Assembly (NCBI GenBank): GCA_003516705.1
Contig: DPCJ01000158.1
Span: forward strand, 40,826-94,107
DNA: 53,282 nucleotides
Reading direction: 5' to 3'
Origin: Prolixibacteraceae bacterium
Lineage (GTDB): Bacteria; Bacteroidota; Bacteroidia; Bacteroidales; Prolixibacteraceae
Shown one piece after another: positions 7,573-16,798 of the stretch. The notes under the pieces were generated by a model. It was not told the DNA's origin, did no database searches, and worked only from the letters and a program-made list of their open reading frames with translations. Position 1 is the stretch's first letter. Every line of letters begins with the position of its first letter. The position numbers and the translations under genes were made by a program.

Positions 7573-9939
7573 TCAAAATCCTTTTCGCTTTTCGGGTTCA
7601 GTGACAGATTTTGGCCTTTCAGATTTTATTTCTTTTTTACCAGATGAAAACTGGTAACTCAGTTTTATCCATAGCGGAAAGGCCGGTAAATTCACTACGC
7701 CTTCAGTATGATTTTTAAATCCATGCCCTGAGGTTTTATTCCCCTGATAAGTAAAATCTTTGGTGAACGGAACTCCGCTAACCAAACCGGCTTTCAGCTT
7801 TTTTGCAAATGTTTTTTCAACCGAAATAAAGTAGAGCGGATCGCTGAACGAAGTTCCCTGGATTTCGTTCACCGGACTTGTGTACTGAAATGTAAAAGTG
7901 GCCGTAATATCGTTTTTAAAAGTGAAATAGGCCGATAAACCCGGTTCGAACAAAGTTGTGTGTTTTTTGGCTATGTAATTTTCAATTGACAGTTGATTGG
8001 GAATGGAATAAACATCAGCAATTTTCAGGTACGGATTAAAGCCCGCTTTTCCAAAAGCAAAAGCTCCGCTAACAAGAATCCCGGTTTGACGGATTTCGCC
8101 AAGGTTATTTTTCTGAATTTCGAGTATCCGGTTTTCATTCATCCAAATCAGATTGCGGATAGCGTTGGGAGTGATATCGTAAAAAAGACGCGCTGAAACA
8201 AAATGATTTTTTAGTCTGATGGCATATTCAAGGCTGAAGTTATCATTCAATTCGGGTCGTAGAATTGCATTTCCCGATGAAACTGTAAACGGGTCATCCG
8301 CAGAAGCAGACTCGTTTAATTGGTAAAACCCGGGAAATATTGCTGCACGACGATAGTTGAATTTCAGATTTTGTGTTTTGTTGAAGTCGTATTTTACTGC
8401 AATTGTGGGAAGCATATAATAATCTGATATTTGTCCATCAGGCAGTTTTCTTTCAGCATTTTCAGCTCTGATTCCGATATTCGCTTCAAGTTTTTTGATA
8501 TTGAAACCTGCATTACCAAAAAGAGCGTAATTGTTTTCATCGTAACTGAAATCCAAATTATTTCTGTCGCGCATTGTTCGCAAACGGGTTTGAATACCGC
8601 TATTCAACTGAAAGCCTTTCGCAATCGGGAGTGTGTAGTCCAACCTGAAATTTGCAGACCGGTTGTCAGGTTTCATCAAATTTTCGTGCAAAAATTCACC
8701 ATTTTCGTTGGTAAAAAGTGTGCTGTTGCTGGCTTTCAGATTATACAGGTTTAAGTCCATCGTAAGTTCATGTCCGTGTTTTTCTCTGAAATTGTGTTTG
8801 TACCACAACGAGTAAAATGTGCCGGTATTTTGGTCTTCATCATTCTTAAAAGCCTGCCAGTCGCCGGGTTCAGTACCATTGGTTTCAATTTTTGCCGATC
8901 CGTCGAGTTCCTGTGAAAAGGGATTGTAATATCCGTAAAAACTTACCTGGTTGTTGGCATTCAACATCCAGTCGAAACCATAATGAAACCGGTGCGACCA
9001 GGTTTTCTGTGTTACTAGTTGCGTAGAATTTATTCGGCTGATTCCGGGATGATTATCGATTTCACGGTTGTATGTTTCGGTGATATCGAAACGCCGCAAA
9101 TCGCCGTTGTACGAGGTAAAAAGGTTGAGTTTTCCAAACCCGAAATTCAGGCTGTAAGCCGGGTTAAGAAGCACAGCCGATTGGGTTGCAGGAATTTCGG
9201 CGTAAACATGTCCATCAATTCCAGTGTTTTTCTCTTTTTTCAGCATGATATTTATTACACCGGTTATATTGGCATCGTATTTTGCCCCCGGGTTGCTGAT
9301 GATTTCAACCTTGTCGATTTTACCAGCCTGCAACTGGCGGAGAAACCCCGGGTCACGCTCTTTTCCGTCAACAAGAATGAGGATGTTGCTGCTCCCTTCG
9401 AGCGAAATGTTTTGCTGAAGGTCAACGCTCACTCCCGGAAGCAGACGGAGAATATCGGTGCCTGAATTGGACGCTTCCTGCATTTTAAGACTTACAAAAT
9501 AGGTGTTTTTGTCCGGCTCTGAACGGGCTTTTATACGTTCGGCCTTTACCACAACATCATTCAGTTCCAGTTGCTTTTCGGTTAACCCGATGGTTCCGAG
9601 ACTGATACTTTTGCCATTTATTTCAACCGGCATTGACCACGATTCAAACCCAAGTGCACTGATGATAATTTTGTATTTGCCGGCATTGACGTTCTCGATT
9701 AAGAACCTGCCTTCTGCATTGCTGGCGGCTCCTCCAATTAATCGCGCCCCGGTTGAATCGAAAAGCGCTACGTTGGCAAATGCAATAAGTTCATGATTAT
9801 TCTCCCCGGTAATTTCTCCCGAAACAGAATTTTGGTTCTGGGCTGAAATATAAAGCGGTAAAATCAGTAAGAAAATGGATACCAGTTTTAAATTACTGTG
9901 TTTTTGAAACAGATTGCGGTTGTTCATATTTGTCTTCAT
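7573..9939 (-). CDS. TonB-dependent outer-membrane beta-barrel protein with carboxypeptidase-like N-domain
   Basis: A 788-residue outer-membrane protein. A signal peptide ('LVSIFLLILPLYISAQ') is followed by a carboxypeptidase-regulatory-like domain (~38-125, 'VSGEITGENNHELIAFANVALFDS...GRFLIENVNAGKYKIIISALGF'). A plug domain comes next ('SGTDILRLLPGVSVDLQQNISLEGSSNILILVDGKE...KIDKVEIISNPGAKYDANITGVINIML'), then a long barrel of the OMP_b-brl_3 type. This family lacks a linked SusD and its substrates are mostly unknown. An in-frame ATG at 9927 is an alternative start; both keep the signal peptide. The neighbouring minus-strand gene upstream is a membrane LytTR regulator, a plausible controller but not proven. 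The C-terminal tail is strongly basic ('KSERPKSVTEPEKRKGF'), unusual for a barrel whose last strand normally ends in an aromatic residue. Confidence 0.88.
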   Translation of the reverse strand: MKTNMNNRNLFQKHSNLKLVSIFLLILPLYISAQNQNSVSGEITGENNHELIAFANVALFDSTGARLIGGAASNAEGRFLIENVNAGKYKIIISALGFESWSMPVEINGKSISLGTIGLTEKQLELNDVVVKAERIKARSEPDKNTYFVSLKMQEASNSGTDILRLLPGVSVDLQQNISLEGSSNILILVDGKERDPGFLRQLQAGKIDKVEIISNPGAKYDANITGVINIMLKKEKNTGIDGHVYAEIPATQSAVLLNPAYSLNFGFGKLNLFTSYNGDLRRFDITETYNREIDNHPGISRINSTQLVTQKTWSHRFHYGFDWMLNANNQVSFYGYYNPFSQELDGSAKIETNGTEPGDWQAFKNDEDQNTGTFYSLWYKHNFREKHGHELTMDLNLYNLKASNSTLFTNENGEFLHENLMKPDNRSANFRLDYTLPIAKGFQLNSGIQTRLRTMRDRNNLDFSYDENNYALFGNAGFNIKKLEANIGIRAENAERKLPDGQISDYYMLPTIAVKYDFNKTQNLKFNYRRAAIFPGFYQLNESASADDPFTVSSGNAILRPELNDNFSLEYAIRLKNHFVSARLFYDITPNAIRNLIWMNENRILEIQKNNLGEIRQTGILVSGAFAFGKAGFNPYLKIADVYSIPNQLSIENYIAKKHTTLFEPGLSAYFTFKNDITATFTFQYTSPVNEIQGTSFSDPLYFISVEKTFAKKLKAGLVSGVPFTKDFTYQGNKTSGHGFKNHTEGVVNLPAFPLWIKLSYQFSSGKKEIKSERPKSVTEPEKRKGF

Positions 9940-10095
9940 TTTGTTCGATTTTTGAATTGATGAAGCAAATTTTCAGTACCCGATTCAGGTTTCCAAATTT
10001 CAGGGATACGATGCAAGTATTTGTTATAAAAGGCAATACAGCAAATTTAATTTGTTACGGGAGGTATAAATCTGTGACGAACGGATTAACCCCAA

Positions 10096-10950
10096 TCAAC
10101 AGAATTCTTTATAAAGCTGGTTAAATTCTCGGGTTTGATTTCGAGAAACCGGAATTTCCTGGTTGGTACCTGAAAGTTGTAACCGATACCCAAGGCTGTT
10201 GCCTTTTACCGACTTAATTTTTTTCAGATTAACGATAAAAGCCCGGTGAGTTCGAAAAAGGTAAGGAGTGTTGGCGAGTTGTTTTTCGATTTCGATGATG
10301 GAATTTCGAATTACTTTTTTCTGAAGTTTTTCTCCGTTTTGGAGATAAAAATTTACGTAGTTACTTTCCGATTCGACATAGATTAGTTGGCTTGGATAAA
10401 AACTCAGTTTCTCTTTTTTCAGTTGAGAATTGATTTGGATTAACTCCTCATTGGGAGCCACGCCTGCTGGAATAACTACCGTCCGCACAATTTCGCGCCG
10501 ACTGACGTTAATAACAGTAAAAAATAAAAATGGAATTATTCCGATAAGAAAGGCGTTTCTCACCGAGTCGAAGAATGTTTCAAAGTTCCATCGGCTGGCA
10601 GGTTCTTCGATTACGAATGCGGCAAAATACAAGGTAAGCCCCATTCCGAAAAGCAGGATGATTATTGCTGAAAGTTCTTTTCCCAGATTCAAATCGTTTT
10701 GATGAGAAAAGAATTTTATTTGTTTTAAAACTAATATCAAACCTGAGACTGTGATGCCACAAAGCAATGCATACACTGTCATTGTTGCTTCGTATCCCAA
10801 AAACCGTCCGGCGTGTGAGCCAAGCGGCTTGTACAAAAGAGCAAAAGCGACTGTAAAAAAAGTAATCACAACTCCACCGTAAAGCGGGTACTTTACAATT
10901 AGGTTTTGAGGAATTTTTTTCGAGAAGCCGGTTTTAAACAGATTATTCAT
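10096..10950 (-). CDS. membrane-anchored LytTR-family transcriptional regulator
   Basis: A 284-residue protein. Four hydrophobic segments fill residues ~22-150 ('YGGVVITFFTVAFALLY', 'TMTVYALLCGITVSGLILVL', 'LSAIIILLFGMGLTLYFAAFVI', 'AFLIGIIPFLFFTVI'). A short linker leads to a LytTR DNA-binding domain (~185-284) with 'LIYVESESNYVNFYL', 'NTPYLFRTHRAFIVNLKKIKSVKGN' and 'IPVSRNQTREF'. There is no receiver or histidine kinase domain, so the membrane part may itself sense a signal or be controlled by a partner. The TonB-dependent barrel gene lies 156 bases downstream on the same strand, and the intervening gap shows no strong terminator. LytTR proteins of this form are common in Bacteroidota but poorly studied. 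Confidence 0.88.
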   Translation of the reverse strand: MNNLFKTGFSKKIPQNLIVKYPLYGGVVITFFTVAFALLYKPLGSHAGRFLGYEATMTVYALLCGITVSGLILVLKQIKFFSHQNDLNLGKELSAIIILLFGMGLTLYFAAFVIEEPASRWNFETFFDSVRNAFLIGIIPFLFFTVINVSRREIVRTVVIPAGVAPNEELIQINSQLKKEKLSFYPSQLIYVESESNYVNFYLQNGEKLQKKVIRNSIIEIEKQLANTPYLFRTHRAFIVNLKKIKSVKGNSLGYRLQLSGTNQEIPVSRNQTREFNQLYKEFC

Positions 10951-11069
10951 GCGAAAACGGCAAAATCACGTATTCTGAATTTTATTTGAAGATAAAAATA
11001 GAAAAACAAGTATCAACAATTGCCGAAGTATTATAAAATATCAATTTAAATATTGGTGATGCAAAAGAT

Positions 11070-12062
11070 TTATGTCGAAATTTCAAGCATCCGCCTGATG
11101 GGTAGCTGTGCTTTTTGAATTACATCTTCGGGCAAAATAATTTCGGGGAGTTCGTGTTTCAAGCAGATATACAATTTCTGAAGGCTGTTCAGTTTCATAT
11201 AAGAGCAATCGTTGCAACCGCAGGTTGAATCGATGGATGGAGCCGGAATAAAGATTTTATCGGGACAGGCTTTTACCATTTGGTGAAGAATTCCGCTTTC
11301 GGTAGCCACAATGAATTTTTTCGACGCACTTTTTTGCACGTAGCCCAGCAAAGCTGTGGTTGACCCGATATATTTAGCCAGCAGTAAAACCGGTTTTTCG
11401 CACTCGGGATGCGCAATAAATTCGGCATCGGGGTGCTGGTCCATCAAATCCACTATTTTTTCAACCGAATATTTTTCGTGAACCATGCAGGCACCATCCC
11501 ATAAAATCATTTCGCGGCCAGTAATGCTGTTGATGTAATTCCCCAGGTTTTTGTCGGGGGCAAAAATCAGCGGCTGGTCTTTGGGAAAACTTTCCACAAT
11601 TTTTACAGCGTTAGCCGAAGTGCAGATTACGTCAGTAAGTGTTTTCAGGTCGGCAGTACAATTGATGTACGAAATCACTTTGTGATTAGGATATTGCGCT
11701 TTAAAAGCGGCAAATTTATCGGCAGGCGCCGAGTCGGCCAGCGAGCAGCCGGCTTTCAGGTCGGGGAGAATTACTTTTTTAGAAGGATTAATGATTTTGG
11801 CGGTTTCGGCCATAAAATGCACTCCTACAAACACAATAATATCAGCTGTTGTTTCGGCTGCAGCCTGCGAAAGACCGAGGCTGTCGCCTACGTAATCGGC
11901 AATGTCCTGCAATTCGCCATCTACATAATAATGGCTGAGAATTACCGCATTCTTTTCCTTTTTAAGGCGGTTGATTTCTTCAACAAGTTTTACCGAAGCG
12001 TCAACTGGTTCGTCTATAAACCCTTTTTCGGTAAGCATATTTTGAATTTGTTCTCCGTTCAT
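11070..12062 (-). CDS. nadA: quinolinate synthase NadA
   Basis: NadA condenses iminoaspartate with dihydroxyacetone phosphate to quinolinate in de novo NAD synthesis, using an oxygen-labile [4Fe-4S] cluster. I take the ATG at 12062 (330 residues, normal for the family); the open frame extends to 12170 but the extra 36 residues are not family-like. Visible signatures are 'KNAVILSHYYVDGELQDIADYVGDSLGLSQAA', 'VFVGVHFMAETAKIINPSKKVILPD', 'ISYINCTADLKTLTDVICTSANAV', 'ILWDGACMVHEKY', 'HPECEKPVL' and 'STCGCNDCSYMKLN', which together supply the cluster cysteines. No nadB or nadC is nearby. CAAAAATA at 12091-12098 (TATTTTTG on the minus strand) may be the -7 box. Confidence 0.95.
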   Translation of the reverse strand: MNGEQIQNMLTEKGFIDEPVDASVKLVEEINRLKKEKNAVILSHYYVDGELQDIADYVGDSLGLSQAAAETTADIIVFVGVHFMAETAKIINPSKKVILPDLKAGCSLADSAPADKFAAFKAQYPNHKVISYINCTADLKTLTDVICTSANAVKIVESFPKDQPLIFAPDKNLGNYINSITGREMILWDGACMVHEKYSVEKIVDLMDQHPDAEFIAHPECEKPVLLLAKYIGSTTALLGYVQKSASKKFIVATESGILHQMVKACPDKIFIPAPSIDSTCGCNDCSYMKLNSLQKLYICLKHELPEIILPEDVIQKAQLPIRRMLEIST

Positions 12063-12090
12063 TTCTGTTTTGATTTCAGATTTAAAGTGG

Positions 12091-12098
12091 CAAAAATA
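12091..12098 (-). promoter_or_regulatory. possible -7 box of nadA
   Basis: Read on the minus strand this is TATTTTTG, matching TAnnTTTG, 28 bases ahead of the nadA ATG at 12062. The closest TTG on the minus strand (12123-12125) is 24 bases away, slightly longer than usual. Confidence 0.4.
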
Positions 12099-12552
12099 TA
12101 AAAACTTTATAAAACCAGTTGTCAATTTATAAATACTTGTAAATGAGGGTAAAAGTACGCTGTGAGGCAAGTTTTGTTTATTAATTGTCCGTTTTGTTAT
12201 AACAGTGCTGTTACTTCAGGGAGGAATATTTCTATTCTGATTCAATCATAATTGTTATTCACATTAATTGTTAATTGGGTATTATGGTTTATTTAAGTGT
12301 CAATATAACAGATAAATACATTAATTTTTGTTGTTAATAATATGTTATGTCGGAACCCTTGGAATTCAACTCTTGTGATGTTTTTAAATTGTAATTTTAG
12401 AACTTGAACAAAAGAAGAAAGAAGCATAAAAAAAGTTAATAATCAATTGATTGTAGGTTTTATTAATATTTTGAATAGCACTAAAGTGAATTACAAAACG
12501 CATATTTAATTAAAAATTAACAGGTTGGTCGGTTTAACTTGCCTGAATAATC
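12099..12552. other. AT-rich intergenic region between nadA and the Oar-like receptor
   Basis: About 450 bases without a supportable gene, between two divergent genes. It is strongly AT-rich with many TTAA and TAAT runs. No RNA gene, repeat family or convincing riboswitch fold was recognised; it probably holds the two divergent promoter regions and perhaps binding sites I cannot define. Confidence 0.6.
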
Positions 12553-12560
12553 TAAATTTG
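12553..12560 (+). promoter_or_regulatory. possible -7 box of the Oar-like receptor gene
   Basis: TAAATTTG followed by CC matches TAnnTTTG and ends 16 bases before the ATG at 12577, implying a very short leader. A TTGG at 12525-12528 is 24 bases upstream, so the -33 match is weak. Confidence 0.4.
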
Positions 12561-12576
12561 CCGCAATTTTAAAACT

Positions 12577-15500
12577 ATGAATATGAAAAAAACACTGTTA
12601 AAATTAACGTTATCGTTTAGTTTGATTTTGTTGTTTGGTGCAATGTTGTTTGCACAGGTAACCACATCGGGTATAAGTGGAAAAGTTACAGGCGCGAATA
12701 ATGAATCGCTGCCGGGCGTAACCATTATTGCCACTCACACTCCATCAGGAACCACAGCCGGAGTTGTAACAAATGCAGAAGGACGTTACACCTTGCAAGG
12801 TTTACGCACAGGCGGTCCTTATCGTGTGGAGATGTCTTATATCGGTTTTCAGAAAGCTGTTTTTAATGATGTTTATCTGAAATTAGGTGAAAATTATGTT
12901 TTAGATGCTAATCTGAAAGAATCGACTGAGCAAATTGGTGAAATAGTTATTAGTGCCTCTGCTATCAGTAACATGAAAAGCGACAGAGCCGGTGCTATTA
13001 CAAGTGTAAGCAAGGAAATGATTTCTGCCACACCTACAATTACACGAAGCATGAATGATATCATGCGTTTGTCGCCTCAATCGAGTACAACCAGTAACGG
13101 TTATGCAGTTGGTGGTGGTAACTACCGTCAGTCGTTTGTAACTGTTGACGGAGCAGCATTTAACAATGCATTCGGTATCGGGGCCAATCTGCCTGCCAGT
13201 GGAGCTCCTATTTCACTTGATGCAATTGAAGAAATTTCGGTTTCTTTAACACCTTACGATGTTCGCCAAAGCGGATTCATTGGTGGAGCTATTAATGCTG
13301 TTACCCGCTCGGGTGATAATGAATTTAAGGGAACTGCCTATACATACATGAATGGTGACCAGTGGCAGGGGGATAAAGTTGCTGATTATGAGCTGACCAA
13401 ACAGGATACCAAATACAACACTTATGGTTTGAGTATTGGTGGACCAATTGTGAAAAACAAATTGTTCTTTTTTGTGAATGCTGAATATGAAGACAATGTA
13501 AGTCCGGGGCCTTCATCAATTTTGCGTAAAAGCGATACTGAAGAATTTGGTAAAAACAATGTAGTACGCCCAACAGAAGGCGATGTAAATACAATGTTGA
13601 GTCATTTGCAGAGCACTTATAATTATAATCCCGGACGTATTTCGAATTATCCATCAGAAACCCCGTCAATGCGTTTAATGGGTCGTTTCGACTGGAACAT
13701 TAACGAAAACAATAAATTAAATCTCCGTTTGTCGCATACAGCTTCAAAATATTCGTCTTCTCCTTCAGGCTCTACAAGTCCGCTTACTGCAAATAACATT
13801 TATCCTGGAAATTCAGCTTTAAGTATTAACAGAGGTTTAGGACGCACATCGAATTACGCGATGTATTTTGAAAGTTCGCGCTATTTCCAGGAACAGAATT
13901 TTTCATCAATAGCCACTGAGTTAAACTCACGCCTGTTTGACAAAAGAGTAAACAATACTTTGCGCTTTACTTATTCCTATCAGAATGAACCGCGCTCGTA
14001 TTTTGGCAATGCTTTCCCAACAGTGGATATTTTGAAAGATGGTGCCGCTTATATGTCGTTCGGACCAGACCCATTTACCGCAGGAAACACGCGTGTTGTT
14101 GATACTTATGTAATTACCGACGAAGCAACCTGGAGCTGGGATGTCAATAACTTTACAGTAGGTCTTCAATACGAATACCAGAATGCAGTCAATGGTTTTA
14201 TGCAGGGTGGAAACGGTTATTATGTATTTGCCTCTATGGAAGATTTCATGAACGGTGCAAAACCGTCGGCGTTTGGTATTACCCACTCTAATTCGGCAGA
14301 TTTATCGCAATTTAAATCAGAATTGGCTTTTCAGCAGTATTCTCTGTACCTGCAAGATCAAATTGATGTTTCAGACAATTTCCGTTTAACAGCAGGTCTC
14401 CGTTTCGAATTGCCAACGTATCCTTCTATCGAAGAAACCAATTACAATGAGGCATTTGCAAAACTGAATTTTGGAGGTGCCAGTTATTCAACAGCTCAGC
14501 TTCCCGATGCAAGGGTAACATTTTCACCACGTGTTGGTTTTAACTGGGATTTAACAGGCGATCGTAAATATGTTCTGCGAGGCGGAACAGGTGTATTTGT
14601 AGGCCGTTTACCTTATGTATGGCTTGTTTCTGTAGTGGGTAATTCGAATGTTGGGCAAACGCAATATTTTTACAATACTGCTGCTCAGGCAAGTGGAGTT
14701 CAACCCGATTTTAAACCTGCTTTGCAAGATATCCTGAGCCAGCTTTATGGTGGTGGTTTTACTCCAACAACACCAAAAGCTCCTGCTTCTCCTACTATTC
14801 TCAGCGAAGGCCTGTCAATGCCTTCAACATGGAAATCATCATTGGCTTTCGACGCCAAACTCCCGGGTGATATTAACTTTACCCTTGAAGGAATTTATAA
14901 CAAAGACCTCAATCCGGTTGTTGTAACCAACAAGGGATTTAAAGAGGATGGTACAATTCAACTTAACGCAAATGACACCCGCCCAAGATATACTCGTCAT
15001 ATCAATAATCAAAATGCCTATCTGATTGAAAATAATGAGGAAAATGACTCTTACTATTATTCACTTACGGCACAGTTATCCAAGAAATTTGATTTCGGTC
15101 TTGATTTATCTTTTGCATACACACGCTCTGAATCAAAAGCATACAGCGATGGTATTGGCGACCAGGTAACTTCGGCATTCAGTACAAATACATTTAATGT
15201 AAATGGTACAAATCGTCATGAGTTGGGTTACGGTTCATATGTTTCACCTAATCGTATATTAGCAACAGTTGGTTATCGTAAAGAATATGCAAAACATTTT
15301 GCATCAGGTGCTTATTTTGTTTACGAAGGTAACCAACATGGTTATGCAGGTGGATATTCTTATACCCGTTTCTCTTATACCATGGGAAATGTTGTAGGCG
15401 ACTTTGGTGCAAATAACTTGCTTTATGTACCGGCATCAAAAGCAGAACTTGATTCATGGACTTTTGCTGATGCAACCGGATATACAGGGGCACAACAGAA

Positions 15501-15882
15501 AGAAGATTTCTGGAATTATATTGAACAGGATGAATACCTTAGTAAAACCAAAGGTAAATATACTGAACGTGGCGGTGCTATTGCACCATGGCGTAATCAA
15601 CTGGATTTCAAATTTGTTCAGGATTTTTATGTTACAGCAGGCGGAAAGAGAAATACTTTACAACTTGGGGTAGATGTTAAAAACTTCCTGAACTTGCTGA
15701 ATAGCGACTGGGGATTATACAAAACTACTTATGCAACAAATATTCTGAGTTATAATTCTTCAACAAAAGCATATTCGTTCCCAAAAGCTAACAACGAAGT
15801 ATTAACTGAGACTTTCAAGAACTATGAAAGTTTCTCTTCTACTTATATGATTCAGTTCTCACTGCGTTATATTTTCAACTAA
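12577..15882 (+). CDS. large Oar-like TonB-dependent receptor
   Basis: A 1101-residue outer-membrane protein. A signal peptide ('LTLSFSLILLFGAMLFAQ') precedes a carboxypeptidase-regulatory-like domain (~28-120, 'GISGKVTGANNESLPGVTIIATHTPSGTTAGVVTNAEGRYTLQGL'). The plug contains 'ITRSMNDIMRLSPQSST...GGNYRQSFVTVDGAAFNNAFGIGANLPASGAPISLDAIEEISVSLTPYDVRQSGFIGGAINAVTRSGDNEFKGTAYTYM', and the rest is a ~850-residue barrel ending 'YMIQFSLRYIFN' with the expected aromatic terminus. Plug wording and length match the Oar-like group rather than SusC/RagA, and no SusD follows. Oar-type proteins have been linked to surface protein or peptide handling and adhesion in other bacteria; the substrate here is unknown. 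A second start codon (M3) lies 6 bases downstream. The gene is transcribed alone and ends in a strong terminator. Confidence 0.9.
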   Translation: MNMKKTLLKLTLSFSLILLFGAMLFAQVTTSGISGKVTGANNESLPGVTIIATHTPSGTTAGVVTNAEGRYTLQGLRTGGPYRVEMSYIGFQKAVFNDVYLKLGENYVLDANLKESTEQIGEIVISASAISNMKSDRAGAITSVSKEMISATPTITRSMNDIMRLSPQSSTTSNGYAVGGGNYRQSFVTVDGAAFNNAFGIGANLPASGAPISLDAIEEISVSLTPYDVRQSGFIGGAINAVTRSGDNEFKGTAYTYMNGDQWQGDKVADYELTKQDTKYNTYGLSIGGPIVKNKLFFFVNAEYEDNVSPGPSSILRKSDTEEFGKNNVVRPTEGDVNTMLSHLQSTYNYNPGRISNYPSETPSMRLMGRFDWNINENNKLNLRLSHTASKYSSSPSGSTSPLTANNIYPGNSALSINRGLGRTSNYAMYFESSRYFQEQNFSSIATELNSRLFDKRVNNTLRFTYSYQNEPRSYFGNAFPTVDILKDGAAYMSFGPDPFTAGNTRVVDTYVITDEATWSWDVNNFTVGLQYEYQNAVNGFMQGGNGYYVFASMEDFMNGAKPSAFGITHSNSADLSQFKSELAFQQYSLYLQDQIDVSDNFRLTAGLRFELPTYPSIEETNYNEAFAKLNFGGASYSTAQLPDARVTFSPRVGFNWDLTGDRKYVLRGGTGVFVGRLPYVWLVSVVGNSNVGQTQYFYNTAAQASGVQPDFKPALQDILSQLYGGGFTPTTPKAPASPTILSEGLSMPSTWKSSLAFDAKLPGDINFTLEGIYNKDLNPVVVTNKGFKEDGTIQLNANDTRPRYTRHINNQNAYLIENNEENDSYYYSLTAQLSKKFDFGLDLSFAYTRSESKAYSDGIGDQVTSAFSTNTFNVNGTNRHELGYGSYVSPNRILATVGYRKEYAKHFASGAYFVYEGNQHGYAGGYSYTRFSYTMGNVVGDFGANNLLYVPASKAELDSWTFADATGYTGAQQKEDFWNYIEQDEYLSKTKGKYTERGGAIAPWRNQLDFKFVQDFYVTAGGKRNTLQLGVDVKNFLNLLNSDWGLYKTTYATNILSYNSSTKAYSFPKANNEVLTETFKNYESFSSTYMIQFSLRYIFN

Positions 15883-15918
15883 ATAGTAAGGTTATATTTT
15901 AATAATCTGAGATAGTTT

Positions 15919-15959
15919 GAAGAGCCGTTTCCTTTTTGGGGAGACGGCTCTTCTTTTTT
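15919..15959 (+). terminator. strong intrinsic terminator after the Oar-like receptor
   Basis: Perfect 10-bp arms GAAGAGCCGT and ACGGCTCTTC enclosing a 15-base loop, followed directly by six T. It lies 37 bases after the stop codon. Confidence 0.92.
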
Positions 15960-16090
15960 CTGTACTGCCTAAACGGGTATATTTTATATCTAACCGAATA
16001 TCTGCATAAATCTTTGTGTTAGTTAAGTGTCAGAATATCAATGTAAAATAGTAATTTCAAAAAATAAATTTAAAAAAAGTAGTACTTTGT

Positions 16091-16123
16091 GTTGCATAGT
16101 ACTAAAATAATATCATATATTTG
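16091..16123 (+). promoter_or_regulatory. Bacteroidota promoter upstream of the DWM-repeat/PadR/PspC unit
   Basis: GTTG at 16091-16094 and TATATTTG at 16116-16123, 21 bases apart, fit the TTTG/TTG-N19-21-TAnnTTTG pattern. The predicted start of transcription near 16130 would leave a leader of about 170 bases before the ATG at 16303. Confidence 0.6.
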
Positions 16124-16213
16124 CAATACCAATAACAAGGTAAGTTATAGTAGCAGTTTAAAAAAAGTTCTTTACAACATGTAACGTAAACAAAATTCGA
16201 GCGTCATTTATAA

Positions 16214-16302
16214 CGAAAGAAAAACAGAAAACAAAGAAACAGTTCAGAAATAGAAAACAGAGCAGAAGCAAACAGAAAACAAAACATTAAGAAAACAAAG
16301 CC
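16214..16302 (+). promoter_or_regulatory. A-rich, T-poor leader with repeated 13-mer
   Basis: These 89 bases contain only five T and are dominated by A with scattered C and G. The 13-mer AACAGAAAACAAA occurs at 16223-16235 and 16271-16283, and shorter relatives (GTTCAGAAA, GAAAACAG) recur around it. Such a leader should be unstructured in RNA. In Bacteroidota, A-rich sequence before the start codon takes the place of a Shine-Dalgarno sequence, so it probably favours translation of the gene at 16303. Confidence 0.5.
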
Positions 16303-16737
16303 ATGAAAACAAAAAACAATGTTCAGAAAACAGTATTAAGCACTTCAGCCGTAATCATCAGTCTTGTACTTATCAGTTTTACAGTAACCGCCCAGGATTT
16401 CTGGAAAATGGTAATAACCAACAGCAGTTTTAATGAAATTGCCCTGGCGATGACCGACACCCACGAAAAACCAAAATCGCAGCCGGTGAACCACGAAACC
16501 TGGGTTGAAAAACTGTCGCCTGTTGAAGAACAGGAACAGGAATTAGCAGTGGAAGACTGGATGAAAAAATCATCAAATTTCAGCGCGAGCGAACTTTTAA
16601 CCCACCCCGAAACAGAAAGCAACCTGAAGGTTGAAGACTGGATGATGGATGAAAATCATTTCGGTACAGGCGACGAAATTGAAATGCCCTTAATCACAGA
16701 GCCATGGATGTACAACGAAAGAACATGGACCAGGTAA
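16303..16737 (+). CDS. small secreted protein with repeated DWM motifs
   Basis: A 144-residue protein of unknown function. A signal peptide ('VLSTSAVIISLVLISFTVTAQ', ending ~A30) is followed by a Glu-rich exported part. This part has a loose repeat built on Trp-Met: 'HETWVEKL', 'AVEDWMKKSSNF', 'KVEDWMMDENHF', 'TEPWMYNERTW'. Overall it is acidic, with no Cys in the mature part. I have a vague recollection of similar uncharacterised Bacteroidota proteins beside PadR and PspC genes but cannot name a family. It is first in a same-strand series with PadR (61-base gap) and PspC, behind a good promoter, so it may be an extracytoplasmic partner of the PspC membrane protein. That role is inferred from position only. 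Confidence 0.8.
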   Translation: MKTKNNVQKTVLSTSAVIISLVLISFTVTAQDFWKMVITNSSFNEIALAMTDTHEKPKSQPVNHETWVEKLSPVEEQEQELAVEDWMKKSSNFSASELLTHPETESNLKVEDWMMDENHFGTGDEIEMPLITEPWMYNERTWTR

Positions 16738-16798
16738 ATAGAAATGTGATTTTACAGAGAACCTGAATTACAATAATAAATCATTAAAACAGAGAGTC

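Noticed and set aside
9019..9465. 148-residue plus-strand open frame within the TonB-type gene
   Set aside because: Antisense to the plug domain of a well-supported gene; no independent evidence.
12577..15882. SusC-type receptor of a polysaccharide-utilisation locus
   Set aside because: No SusD gene follows, no glycosidase is linked, and the plug wording is Oar-like.
16223..16283. Repeated 13-mers as a possible CRISPR remnant
   Set aside because: Two short A-rich copies without palindromic repeat structure, uniform spacers or cas genes.
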